Origin: Tolypothrix brevis GSE-NOS-MK-07-07A
GTDB taxonomy: Bacteria; Cyanobacteriota; Cyanobacteriia; Cyanobacteriales; Nostocaceae
NCBI GenBank assembly: GCA_019358985.1
Contig: JAHHIJ010000002.1
Location: forward strand, 1-64,000
Direction of reading: 5' to 3'
DNA length: 64,000 nt
Of the stretch, positions 51,867 through 60,437 are shown piece by piece. How positions within the stretch are numbered: the first letter of the stretch is position 1; the number at the start of each line of letters is the position of its first letter. Position numbers and translations under genes: made by a program. The notes under the pieces are model-generated. The model did not search any database, had not been told where the DNA came from, and saw only the letters and a program-made list of their open reading frames with translations.

Positions 51867-54650
51867 ATGCCTTTCTTTCCTAAAATGCGTCCATACATTC
51901 TTCTAGGCTTGTTCCTCAGCCTTTTTCTCAGTCTTGATTTGTTTTCAGACAATTTTATCAACGCGGCAACACCAACTACAGTTGCACCTATATCAGGTTC
52001 AGCACTAACCCAAGGGGTAACAAAAACAGTATTAGACAACGGTTTAATCGTGCTAACCAAAGAAATCCATACTGCACCAGTGGTCAGCGTGCAGGTTTGG
52101 TATAAAGTTGGTTCACGCAACGAGGGGACGGGGGAAAATGGGATCTCCCACCAACTGGAACATTTAATGTTTAAAGGCACTTCTACCCGTCCAGTACAAT
52201 TTGGACGACTGTTTAGTGCTTTAGGTAGTCAATTTAACGCTTTCACCAGCTATGACGAAACTGCTTACTTTGGTACAGTGCAGCGAGATAAACTCGAAGC
52301 ACTGCTAACCTTAGAAGCCGATCGCATGGAAGGTGCAATAGTTGGATCTGAGCAACTAACGAGTGAAAAGCGTGTAGTCATTTCCGAACTACAGGGATAC
52401 GAAAATTCCCCTAGCTATCGTCTCAGTCGAGCGGTGTTGCGGGCTGCTTTCCCGAATCGAACTTATGGCTTACCTGTAGGAGGCACAAAAGCCGATGTCG
52501 AGAAATTCACGGTGGAACAGGTGCGGAATTATTACCAAACCTTCTACAGTCCAGATAATGCCACATTGGTAGTTACAGGGGATTTTACCACCGCACCAAC
52601 GTTGAAAGTTATCAAGGATACTTTCGGCAAGGTTCCCAAACGAGTTAAGACGGTTCCAATCAAAGGTTCTGTATCTGTAGCTCCTAATACTCCTGGGAAA
52701 AAAGAGCCAATTGTTCTCAAACAACCGGGAAGCGCTGCACTGCTGCAAGTTGTCTATCCTTTACCAGATGTCAAGCATCCCGATGTCGCGGCGATTGATT
52801 TGATGGATGGTATTCTTACAGGCGGTCGTAGTTCCCGACTTTACCAAGACTTGGTAGAATCCGGACTTAGTAGTTCAGTAAGTGCGAGTGCAGCAGAATT
52901 AATTGAACCAGGTTGGTATGAAATTAATGCTACAGCCGCACCCGGTCAAGAATTATCAAAAATTGCTTTGGTACTGCAACAATCGTTAACGAAACTACAA
53001 CAACAGCCAGTTACTAACGAAGAATTGAATCGGGCAAAGACGCAATTACAAGCTTCTTTTATACTGAATAATCAGGATATCACCAGTCAGGCAAATCAAC
53101 TGGGGTATAATCAAACTGTCGCCGGAGATTATCGTTTTATTGAGGGGTATCTCGCAGCGATCGCTAAAGTTACACCAGCTGATGTGCAGAAAGCAGCGAA
53201 AACTTACCTCAATCCCGCTAAACAAACCATCGGCTTTTTTGAACCTACCCAATCTGATGGTAAACCAGGAACTTCTAATGCTGGTTCTAGTCGCACCGCT
53301 GAGAACTTCAACCCAGGTAAACCGGTAGATCCGGCAGAATTGGCAAAATATCTTCCCCCTGCCACTTCAGCCACCACTAATAGGAAACAATCGCTACCAG
53401 AACAGTTTACCCTATCGAATGGGATGCGGGTTCTTTTGTTAAGCGATCGCAGTTTTCCCTCCATCAACCTCACCGGACAAATTGACGCTGGTGCTGAATT
53501 TGACAAAATTCCAAAAGCTGGACTAGCGAGTTTGACTGCTGGTAACTTAATGAATGGCACCAAAACTCAAAATGCTCTCACCCTGGCGAAATCCTTAGAA
53601 GATAAAGGAGCCAGTTTAGGTTTTAGTGCTAGCCGTGAGGGTGTCGCTATTGGTGGTCAAGGTTTGTCCGCGAATCTGCCATTACTGATAGATACTCTGG
53701 CAGATGTAGTCCAAAATGCTACTTTCCCCCCAGACCAATTAGAACTCAGCCGGCGCCGGTCATTAACGGGGTTGAAAGCACAGCTAGATGACCCCCGTGG
53801 ACTGGGACGAAGAGTTTTTCAGCAAGCAATTTACCCCGAAAATCATCCATTCCACAGCTTTCCGACAGAAGAAAGTTTGAAGAATATTACTCGCGATGAT
53901 TTACTTGGCTTTTATCAAGCACATTATCGACCGGATACAACAACGTTAGCGATAGTGGGTGATTTCGATTCTACGAAGTTAAAAGCTTCACTAAATAAAG
54001 CTTTCGGTAAATGGCAAGCAAAAGGTAAAGCGCCGATTTTGAATATCACCTCAGTACCGTTGCCGCCAAGTTTGACACGTTTGAGTAAAGTAATTCCCGG
54101 CAAGGCAGAGGCAGTTACTTATATAGGCTACAACGGCATCTCGCGCAAAGATCCTCGCTATTATGCAGCGCTGATACTGAATCAAATTTTGGGTGGTGAT
54201 ACATTGTCTAGCCGCTTGGGTACGGAAGTACGCGATCGCCAAGGTTTAACTTACGGTATTTACAGTGCTTTTGCCGCTGGAGTTAATCCAGGTCCCTTCT
54301 TAATTCAGATGCAAACTTCTCCAGGAGATGCGAGGAAAGCGATCGCCAGCGCTGTTGGTTTACTCAAACAAGTGCGAGAACAAGGAATTACAGAGGCTGA
54401 ATTAAACTCGGCAAAACGCTCAATTACCAACAGTTATCCTGTAGATTTGGCAAATCCTAGCGATGTCGCTACCATCATTTTAGACAATTCTGTTTACGGG
54501 CTTTCATCTACAGAAATTCGAGAATTTCCTAACCGCATCCAAGCCGTAACCATGACTCAAATGCAGCAAGCAATCAAAGACTTAATTAATCCTGACAAAC
54601 TGGTGATTGTCACAGCAGGACCTGGAGACACTCCTTCTCAAGGCAGTTGA
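51867..54650 (+). CDS. Exported M16 zinc metallopeptidase, two-domain
   Basis: 927 residues. N-terminal signal (PYILLGLFLSLFLSL, cut near NAA). Two M16 halves are fused. The first (about 45-470) has the inverted zinc motif HQLEH at 95-99, with a downstream Glu in LEADRMEGAIV. The second (about 510-920) has the same fold but no HxxEH, as in other two-domain M16 enzymes where only one half is catalytic. Substrates are likely small peptides or misfolded protein pieces in the periplasm. A MITE and a terminator follow it. Confidence 0.9.
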   Translation: MPFFPKMRPYILLGLFLSLFLSLDLFSDNFINAATPTTVAPISGSALTQGVTKTVLDNGLIVLTKEIHTAPVVSVQVWYKVGSRNEGTGENGISHQLEHLMFKGTSTRPVQFGRLFSALGSQFNAFTSYDETAYFGTVQRDKLEALLTLEADRMEGAIVGSEQLTSEKRVVISELQGYENSPSYRLSRAVLRAAFPNRTYGLPVGGTKADVEKFTVEQVRNYYQTFYSPDNATLVVTGDFTTAPTLKVIKDTFGKVPKRVKTVPIKGSVSVAPNTPGKKEPIVLKQPGSAALLQVVYPLPDVKHPDVAAIDLMDGILTGGRSSRLYQDLVESGLSSSVSASAAELIEPGWYEINATAAPGQELSKIALVLQQSLTKLQQQPVTNEELNRAKTQLQASFILNNQDITSQANQLGYNQTVAGDYRFIEGYLAAIAKVTPADVQKAAKTYLNPAKQTIGFFEPTQSDGKPGTSNAGSSRTAENFNPGKPVDPAELAKYLPPATSATTNRKQSLPEQFTLSNGMRVLLLSDRSFPSINLTGQIDAGAEFDKIPKAGLASLTAGNLMNGTKTQNALTLAKSLEDKGASLGFSASREGVAIGGQGLSANLPLLIDTLADVVQNATFPPDQLELSRRRSLTGLKAQLDDPRGLGRRVFQQAIYPENHPFHSFPTEESLKNITRDDLLGFYQAHYRPDTTTLAIVGDFDSTKLKASLNKAFGKWQAKGKAPILNITSVPLPPSLTRLSKVIPGKAEAVTYIGYNGISRKDPRYYAALILNQILGGDTLSSRLGTEVRDRQGLTYGIYSAFAAGVNPGPFLIQMQTSPGDARKAIASAVGLLKQVREQGITEAELNSAKRSITNSYPVDLANPSDVATIILDNSVYGLSSTEIREFPNRIQAVTMTQMQQAIKDLINPDKLVIVTAGPGDTPSQGS

Positions 54651-54676
54651 TGACTTTGGGCATTGGGGAATTTCAA

Positions 54677-54727
54677 TAGACATCTCCAGAAAAGACATAG
54701 AGACGTAGCATTGCTACGTCTCTACAT
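54677..54727. mobile_element. Partial MITE-A
   Basis: TAGACATCTCCAGAAAAGAC followed by a GACGTAGCATTGCTACGTC hairpin; right half missing. Confidence 0.65.
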
Positions 54728-54765
54728 CCGGATTCATAACACCGAAAAAAGAAATATTTCTCCCC

Positions 54766-54802
54766 GCTCTCTTGTTAAATAAATAACAAGGGAGTTTTTT
54801 GT
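54766..54802 (+). terminator. Rho-independent terminator
   Basis: CTCTTGTTA/TAACAAGGGAG stem with a short AT loop and TTTTTT tract, 115 bp after the M16 gene. Confidence 0.8.
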
Positions 54803-54868
54803 GTCCAAAGTTACTCTATTATTGGTATAAAAAGAATGGTGTGATATTTATGGCTATTAATTGCCATA

Positions 54869-54977
54869 GATACAGCAGATTCCGCTTTCATCGAATACAA
54901 GAGACGTAGCAGTGCTACGTCTCTACAAGGAAAGGGGTTTTATATATGTACTTCATTTACCTCAAATCTGCTGTATC
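54869..54977. mobile_element. MITE-like element E (109 bp)
   Basis: Ends GATACAGCAGATT and AATCTGCTGTATC are exact complements; the interior holds a GACGTAGCAGTGCTACGTC hairpin. A half copy sits at 44759. The remaining bases of the 54651-55094 gap show nothing further. Confidence 0.82.
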
Positions 54978-55094
54978 GCCTCATTTTTCGCTCTTTCCTT
55001 ATTTTCCAAATAATACTTATCGGATTCCGTAATCAGTGTTGAATTGTTTGAACTTATTCTGTAACCAACAAATATTTAAAGAGAATAAAAGAGG

Positions 55095-55613
55095 ATGTCT
55101 ACTACAATTAAATGTCCGACCAATCGACCAACCTTGCGATTTGGTGCAACTAGTCAATTTGTCAAAGAAATGCAAAAAGCATTAAACCAGCGGCTTGCAG
55201 AACTGGATACTTTATCAGATTATCCTTTACAAGTTATTGTCACAAGTCACTTTGAAGAACAAACCCAAGATGCTGTTAAATATTTTCAGTGTCTTGCCTT
55301 CCTCAAAGCTGATGGTATTGTCGGAAAAAATACCTGGAGATATTTATGTGAAGGTGCAAATAGTTTGCCAGAGTTAAGTCAAGGAAGTAGCGGTTCCTTG
55401 GTGGAAGCAGTTCAGCAAGCACTCAAGAATGGTAAATATTATTTTGGGGAAGTCGATGGTATCTTTGGCACGAAAACAACTGAAGCAATACAAGCTTTTC
55501 AGACATCGTGCTATCAACAATCCAACGGCATCATTGGATATCGCACATGGAATGCTTTAAGTAGATTCCATGCCCATATCTCTCACTGTATTATTGATAC
55601 TTTTGATGAATAA
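55095..55613 (+). CDS. Peptidoglycan-binding (PG_binding_1) two-repeat protein
   Basis: 172 residues made of two PG_binding_1 units: residues 12-85 (LRFGATSQFVKEMQKAL ... GIVGKNTWRYL) and 92-162 (LSQGSSGSLVEAVQQAL ... GIFGTKTTEAIQAFQ, GIIGYRTWNAL). No catalytic domain and no signal peptide are seen, unusual for a wall-binding protein. It may be exported by a non-classical route or bind something else. GAGG lies just before the ATG. Confidence 0.82.
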   Translation: MSTTIKCPTNRPTLRFGATSQFVKEMQKALNQRLAELDTLSDYPLQVIVTSHFEEQTQDAVKYFQCLAFLKADGIVGKNTWRYLCEGANSLPELSQGSSGSLVEAVQQALKNGKYYFGEVDGIFGTKTTEAIQAFQTSCYQQSNGIIGYRTWNALSRFHAHISHCIIDTFDE

Positions 55614-55640
55614 GTAGACATTAAAACTAAAATATCCTCT

Positions 55641-55691
55641 TGCGTAGTGAGGGCTTCAGCACTCAAAACAAAGAGCTTCAGCCCTCACTAA
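55641..55691. repeat. GGGCTTCAGC-type inverted repeat
   Basis: GTAGTGAGGGCTTCAGCACTC pairs with AGCTTCAGCCCTCACTA. Same family as at the pbpC start and at 59371. It ends 12 bp from the SNase-like stop. Confidence 0.75.
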
Positions 55692-55702
55692 ATTTAAGCA
55701 AG

Positions 55703-56569
55703 CTATTTCTCCATGAAAACTAAATCTTCCGGTTGAACAGTTAATTTGATATCTTGACCATCGACTTTCACCACAAAATCAAATCCTGTAACATGACCAT
55801 CGGGGAGAATTATCACTTTATCTTTCTTAGATTCTAGAAAGTTCATAAATCCGTCTAGAGCTACACTACCATCATTAATTGCGAGATAATCAAGCAGCCG
55901 ACGAAACAGTTTTGGTAAAATAACAACTTTGTCGGTGATAGTTTCTAACTCTTCCAACACAAAACCTTTATTACTTTTATCTGATGCCCATAAACCCTTT
56001 TTATCACTACGAGCTTTTTCGGTGACAGCAATTAATTGCTTGCGGATATCAGGATATAACTTAGAGTAAAAGGTAGGGTAAACTAACCCTTTAGCTAAAA
56101 GATGATAATTTGCACTCTTTTTTAGTAAAGGTTTTTCTAAATAGATGCTACTGCCATCCTCTTGTTCCAAATTGCCTTTAAAAACAAAAGCTATAGCTCT
56201 GCCATACTTGTCTGCAAAACGGGTGAGAATGAAACCAGGTGTCTCTTCCGGTTCTGCGGCAGTAATTACTTGATTGGAACCACGGGTAACGTTTTGAAAT
56301 CCCAAAAATTTTAACAGTTCGCTAGCAGCAGCATCAGCAAATTCCGCCGGTTGGTGCTGTATGCCTAGACTACCCATTTTCGGGCGATAATGTGTTTCCA
56401 AAGCATCGATGGCATCCAAACGCAGCTGGGCACCTCCTGAGCGGTTGGGACTTACTGGTGTCTCCAATGTCTTCCACAATTCGGTATTGTGGGGATAAAA
56501 GCGGATAGAATCGCCATCAGGAGCAGTTTTTAAGATTTTAAAGTTGCCCTGGATAAGCGTCATTGTCAT
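55703..56569 (-). CDS. SNase-like (thermonuclease fold) protein
   Basis: 288 residues. The N-terminal 200 residues match a staphylococcal-nuclease-like OB fold: DGDSIRFYP, QLRLDAIDALETHY (Arg and acidic calcium-site positions), DKYGRAIAFVF, and KARSDKKGLWA, the usual end of the domain. The C-terminal 85 residues are unlike known nucleases. Start ATG at 56569. No signal peptide, so if active it cuts nucleic acid in the cytoplasm or leaves by another path. Confidence 0.75.
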   Translation of the reverse strand: MTMTLIQGNFKILKTAPDGDSIRFYPHNTELWKTLETPVSPNRSGGAQLRLDAIDALETHYRPKMGSLGIQHQPAEFADAAASELLKFLGFQNVTRGSNQVITAAEPEETPGFILTRFADKYGRAIAFVFKGNLEQEDGSSIYLEKPLLKKSANYHLLAKGLVYPTFYSKLYPDIRKQLIAVTEKARSDKKGLWASDKSNKGFVLEELETITDKVVILPKLFRRLLDYLAINDGSVALDGFMNFLESKKDKVIILPDGHVTGFDFVVKVDGQDIKLTVQPEDLVFMEK

Positions 56570-56729
56570 TTGTTGGGTTCCTTTGATGAAGATGAATTAG
56601 GGACTGGGGACTGGGAATTCCTGACTCTTTATTAGCGATCGCATTTCCATAATATGCAAATCAAGGTTGGGAAAGCGATCGCAAAAAAATAATAACCGCC
56701 TATCTCATTCTCTCGCTAAACTTATGTTA

Positions 56730-56802
56730 AGCAAACGTCCAGTTTGCTCCTCACAGAACACTTTTGCTCTCTTGTTAGGTAACTAGCAAGAGGGCTTTTT
56801 TT
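56730..56802 (+). ncRNA. Candidate Yfr1-type small RNA with terminator
   Basis: AGCAAAC/GTTTGCT stem-loop (56730-56748), a single-stranded CTCCTCACAGAACAC segment, then a long stem from GCTCTCTTGTTAG with a GTAA tetraloop (56766-56795) and seven T. This is the Yfr1 layout (two hairpins around ACUCCUCACAC), with a 9-base match, CTCCTCACA. No + strand gene lies upstream that needs this terminator. TAAACT at 56717 could be a -10 box. The rest of the 56570-57030 gap contains two HIP1-like sites and a partial MITE-C end at 56830. Confidence 0.45.
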
Positions 56803-56829
56803 ATACAAACGGGGAGTGGGGACAAGAAC

Positions 56830-56870
56830 AGGACTTACGCAAAAACTCTCTCAAACTCTCATTCGCTTTT
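56830..56870. mobile_element. Solo left end of MITE-C
   Basis: AGGACTTACGCAAAAACTCT, matching the left end of the 39615 copy; no right end found. Confidence 0.6.
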
Positions 56871-57030
56871 AAAGCCTTCTCATTAGTGTAATGAAACACT
56901 TGACACTACGGAACTATTTTTTGGCGATCGCTATGCAGGAAAAACTTTTTGGTTTACTGACTGTGTAAAATGCGCCATAACGCTCCGTTTCCAGTAGACA
57001 ATTGACATAACTACTGGTATCCCGTATATT

Positions 57031-57336
57031 ATGAATGATGCAGATAACTTTGAATGGGACGATCAAAAAGCTCTCGTAAACTATGCCAAGCACGGTGTGA
57101 GTTTTGAGGAAGCTTCTGAGGTATTTAATGACCTTTTCGGCATTGAAAAACAGGACGACAGAGAAGCATACGGTGAGGAAAGGTTTATCCGTATTGGCAT
57201 AGCAGGTAACAAGCTTCTGATGGTTGTGTATACGGAACGGGGCGAGAAAACCAGAATTATATCAGCACGCGAGGTAACAAAGAATGAACGAAACGACTAT
57301 TACCGCGAGAATGCACAAGGATGGGACGGTAGTTGA
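57031..57336 (+). CDS. brnT: BrnT family toxin
   Basis: 101 residues of the BrnT (DUF497) ribonuclease-toxin family, RelE-like fold. Diagnostic: FEWDDQKALVNYAKHGVSFEEA at the start, DDREAYGEERFIRIGIAG, and the C-terminal RIISAREVTKNERNDYY. Toxin-first order is normal for this family. It overlaps the following HTH gene by 53 bp, so the two are translationally linked. Confidence 0.9.
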   Translation: MNDADNFEWDDQKALVNYAKHGVSFEEASEVFNDLFGIEKQDDREAYGEERFIRIGIAGNKLLMVVYTERGEKTRIISAREVTKNERNDYYRENAQGWDGS

Positions 57337-57676
57337 GGTGTTGGCTGACGGTAGCGAGCGACCATTTCCAGAAAAGCCTATGCGTCACATGACCGAAGAA
57401 GAAATTCACGCGGCGGCTCTTAGCGATCCTGATGCACAACCGCTTACGGATGAAGATTTAGCCCGTATGAAGCGGGTATCCCGTGTAAAAATTATCCGCC
57501 GTGCATTGCGATTGACGCAGGAGGAATTTGCAGCGCGTTACCATATCCCGCTTGGCACCTTGCGGGACTGGGAGCAAGGACGCAGCGAACCAGATCAAAC
57601 AGCAAAGGCATACCTTAAGGTTATTGCCGCCAATCCCGAAGCTATCTATCAGGCATTGCAGTTTACCCCACATTGA
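57284..57676 (+). CDS. HTH (XRE-type) antitoxin paired with BrnT
   Basis: 130 residues. The usual BrnT partner, BrnA, is a ribbon-helix-helix protein. This one has an N-terminal 60-residue extension (HMTEEEIHAAALSDPDAQPLT) like BrnA, then an XRE helix-turn-helix: RRALRLTQEEFAARYHIPLG and TLRDWEQGRSEPDQ, ending with AYLKVIAANPE. It begins inside brnT with GAGG about 8 bp before its ATG. It likely neutralises BrnT and represses the operon. Confidence 0.85.
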   Translation: MNETTITARMHKDGTVVEVLADGSERPFPEKPMRHMTEEEIHAAALSDPDAQPLTDEDLARMKRVSRVKIIRRALRLTQEEFAARYHIPLGTLRDWEQGRSEPDQTAKAYLKVIAANPEAIYQALQFTPH

Positions 57677-57716
57677 GAGGCTTTACCCGTTCTACCTGCC
57701 ATATTCTCAAAAATGA

Positions 57717-57744
57717 CCGTTTTGGCATCACCGTGCCAAAACGG
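57717..57744. terminator. Hairpin after the toxin-antitoxin pair
   Basis: CCGTTTTGGCA/TGCCAAAACGG, 11 perfect pairs, six-base loop, 40 bp past the antitoxin stop. The + strand side has AAAAATT rather than a T-run, so termination is uncertain. Confidence 0.55.
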
Positions 57745-57881
57745 AAAAATTGGACGCTAAGGCTAAAACCATTATCAAATAAGCGTTTCAGTGATACTTG
57801 TTTTCCTTAACTCGCAAAAAACGCAACTTGTCAAAACTGGTGATTTAACCTAACCTCGGCTAAAATTGCATCTACCAAAAA

Positions 57882-59366
57882 ATGAAGAAACGCAAAGCTT
57901 TGCTATTTAAGGTGCTGTTTGCTGCAATGGTGACAATTAGCATCGTTACGAGTTACAGCAATCCTTTACAAGCTTCGTCTGTGGGGAAAGATACGCTGAC
58001 GTTGATTACCTCACCTGATTATCCTCCCTACGAGTATTACGATACCAAAGGAGGCGATCGCAAAATCATTGGCTTTGATGTTGATATTGCGAATACTATT
58101 GCCAAAGAACTCGGATTTAAACTTAAGGTGATGGAGTCGGATTTCAACGGCTTAATTCCGGCACTCCAAGCAAATCGGGCTGATTTTGTTATGGCAGGGA
58201 TGACTCCGACTCCAGAACGCAAGAAAAACGCCGACTTCTCAATTATCTATTACCAAGCCAAAGATACCATTGTCGCACCGAAAGGTAGCAACTTGAAGCA
58301 ACCGCAAGACTTGGCAGGTAAAAGAGTCGGTGTCCAACTGGGGACAATTCAGGAAACAAATGCGAAAAAAATTGCCCAAAAAGTTACAGGTATCCAGTTA
58401 AAACAACTCAACAAAGTGCCGGAAGCGATTCAAGAAATTAAATCGCGGCGAATTGATGCGGCTATTGTTGAGGATACCGTGGCGAAGGGATTCGCGCAAG
58501 CTAATCCTGATTTAGAAGTTAACTTGATTCCCTCAGAAGAAGCAAGTGGATCAGCGATCGCTTTCCCAAAAAATTCTTCTTTAGTTGAACCTTTCAACAA
58601 AGTTCTTCAGCAAATGAAGGATAAAGGTGAAATACAACAATTAGCAACCAAATGGTTTTCCCAAAATACAGCCGCATCCTCATCACTACCCACACCCAAA
58701 ACCGGATTAAATCTCGATTTTAGCAGAATTCTTCCCGACATTCCCTTTATTCTTCAGGGAATACCATTAACTCTTTTGTTCACTTTCTTGTCAGTATTTT
58801 TAGGTTTAATTTGGGGGACAATATTATCTTTATTCAAAATTACCGACATCAAGCCCCTGACTTTATTTGCTAATGCCTACACCTCTGTATTTAGAGGTAC
58901 TCCGCTGCTTTTACAATTGGCTTTGGTTTACTACGCAACGCCTCAACTTACAGGTTATGATATTTCCGCATTGCAAGCAGGTGTGCTAACATTTACACTC
59001 AACTCTGGGGCATATATGTCAGAAACTATCCGGGGAGGAATTCAAGCAGTAGACAAAGGACAAAGTGAAGCGGCGATGTCGATGGGTGTTTCTTACTGGT
59101 TAATGATGTGGGATGTAATTTTACCCCAAGCTTTAAAGAACATTTTACCAGCTTTGGTGAATGAAACTATCGGACTATTAAAAGATTCCGCGTTGGTGTC
59201 AACCATTGGTGTGGTGGAAATTCTACGCAGCGCTCAAATTATCGGCGCAAATAAATATATCTACTTTGAGCCGTTGTTGTTTGCAGGTTTGATTTACTAT
59301 GTTTTAGTCATGGGTTTGACTTTTGGTGCCTCCGCTTTAGAAACAAAATTAAGACGAAGTGAGTAA
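57882..59366 (+). CDS. bgtB: Amino-acid ABC transporter, fused binding protein and permease (BgtB type)
   Basis: 494 residues. Signal-like N-terminus to about 30. A family-3 binding domain follows (35-255): SPDYPPYEYYD, IGFDVDIANTIAKELG, ADFVMAGMTPTPERKK, GKRVGVQLGT. A HisM/GlnP-type permease occupies about 280-494: IPFILQGIPLTLLFTF, FRGTPLLLQLALVYY, and the EAA loop EAAMSMGVSYWLMMWDVILP. Such fusions in cyanobacteria include BgtB of the basic amino acid/glutamine system, partner of ATPase BgtA, which follows 70 bp later. Substrate by homology is basic amino acids and glutamine/glutamate; GlnHP is an alternative name. Confidence 0.87.
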   Translation: MKKRKALLFKVLFAAMVTISIVTSYSNPLQASSVGKDTLTLITSPDYPPYEYYDTKGGDRKIIGFDVDIANTIAKELGFKLKVMESDFNGLIPALQANRADFVMAGMTPTPERKKNADFSIIYYQAKDTIVAPKGSNLKQPQDLAGKRVGVQLGTIQETNAKKIAQKVTGIQLKQLNKVPEAIQEIKSRRIDAAIVEDTVAKGFAQANPDLEVNLIPSEEASGSAIAFPKNSSLVEPFNKVLQQMKDKGEIQQLATKWFSQNTAASSSLPTPKTGLNLDFSRILPDIPFILQGIPLTLLFTFLSVFLGLIWGTILSLFKITDIKPLTLFANAYTSVFRGTPLLLQLALVYYATPQLTGYDISALQAGVLTFTLNSGAYMSETIRGGIQAVDKGQSEAAMSMGVSYWLMMWDVILPQALKNILPALVNETIGLLKDSALVSTIGVVEILRSAQIIGANKYIYFEPLLFAGLIYYVLVMGLTFGASALETKLRRSE

Positions 59367-59370
59367 TTTC

Positions 59371-59433
59371 GTAGTGAGCGCTTCAGCGCTCTTCAAAACT
59401 ATAAAATTTAATGGCTGAAGCCATTACTACAAA
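59371..59433. repeat. GCGCTTCAGCGC-type inverted repeat between bgtB and bgtA
   Basis: GTAGTGAGCGCTTCAGCGCTC, then AATGGCTGAAGCCATTACTAC. Fills nearly the whole 70-bp spacer and may affect relative expression of the two genes. Confidence 0.75.
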
Positions 59434-59436
59434 AAT

Positions 59437-60171
59437 ATGAATCAAGCTGTAATTCGCACCGAGTTTCTCTATAAATCTTTTGGCAAACTCGATGTCCTCA
59501 AAGATATTTCGACGAAGATTTATCAAGGTGAAGTAGTGGCTATTCTTGGTCCTTCGGGTTCGGGTAAGTCTACTTTTCTCCGATGTATGAATTTGTTAGA
59601 ACGTCCGACTAAAGGACGAGTTTACTTTAATGAACAAGAAATTACTCAACCGAAGACAAATATTCTCAAAGTTCGCTCTTCTTTGGTGATGGTGTTTCAA
59701 CACTTTAATTTATTTCCTCACATGACGGTGCTACAAAATGTCACTTATGCACCGATTAAAGTGAAAAAAGTTGATAAAGAAGAAGCAAAACAGAAAGGGT
59801 TAGAGTTACTTAATAAAGTCGGTTTGGCAGAAAAAGCCGATGTTTACCCATCTAAATTATCAGGGGGACAAAAACAGCGAGTTGCGATCGCTCGTGCATT
59901 AGCGATGGAACCGGAAATGATTTTGTTTGATGAACCAACCTCGGCTTTAGATCCAGAAATGGTCAAAGATGTGTTAGAAGTGATGAAAGGTTTGGCGCAA
60001 TCGGGAATGACGATGGCGATTGTGACCCATGAAATGGGATTCGCTAGAGAAGTAGCCAGTCGAATTATGTTTCTCGATCAAGGAAGTCTGGCAGAGGATA
60101 CTACACCAAGGGAATTTTTCCAAAACCCTCAATGCGATCGCGCAAAGCAATTCTTAGAAAAGATGCTTTAG
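59437..60171 (+). CDS. bgtA: Amino-acid ABC transporter ATPase (BgtA/GlnQ type)
   Basis: 244 residues, typical polar-amino-acid importer ATPase. Walker [10 protein letters not shown]-loop [15 protein letters not shown], signature LSGGQKQR, Walker [15 protein letters not shown], switch His in [13 protein letters not shown]. It would drive the fused BgtB just upstream. Full length; start ATG at 59437 right after a repeat. Confidence 0.92.
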   Translation: MNQAVIRTEFLYKSFGKLDVLKDISTKIYQGEVVAILGPSGSGKSTFLRCMNLLERPTKGRVYFNEQEITQPKTNILKVRSSLVMVFQHFNLFPHMTVLQNVTYAPIKVKKVDKEEAKQKGLELLNKVGLAEKADVYPSKLSGGQKQRVAIARALAMEPEMILFDEPTSALDPEMVKDVLEVMKGLAQSGMTMAIVTHEMGFAREVASRIMFLDQGSLAEDTTPREFFQNPQCDRAKQFLEKML

Positions 60172-60194
60172 TATTACTTATGGCGTAAGGAAAG

Positions 60195-60399
60195 TAGACA
60201 TAGACGTGAAAATGGGCGTTGCTGAATATTAATATGAAATTCCTAATTATTGCTAAAGACGTTCCGCCGGAACGTCTCTACAAAGGCGGGTTTTAATGTT
60301 ACAATCACCCGTCAAAATTTAAAATTCATATTTCAAATCAGCAACGCCTGAAAATGAGGGTTTGGGGCAACGTATAGTTCATTTCCACTTTTATGTCTA
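60195..60399. mobile_element. MITE-A variant carrying a nested MITE-F with target duplication
   Basis: Outer ends TAGACATAGACGTG and TTTTATGTCTA. Inserted element 60215-60348 (134 bp) has ends GGCGTTGCTGA and TCAGCAACGCC and is flanked by TGAAAATG on both sides (60207-60214, 60349-60356). It carries a GACGTTCC hairpin inside. Confidence 0.9.
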
Positions 60400-60401
60400 T
60401 T

Positions 60402-60428
60402 GTAGAGACGTTCCGCCGGAACGTCTCC
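60402..60428. repeat. GACGTTCC hairpin at the ugd 3' end
   Basis: AGAGACGTTCCGCCGGAACG with CTC arm, 10 bp beyond the ugd stop. Confidence 0.8.
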
Positions 60429-60437
60429 AAAATCGAT

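Noticed and set aside
53204-53563. 119-aa minus-strand frame
   Set aside because: Lies wholly inside the M16 peptidase gene with no family resemblance or ribosome-binding site.
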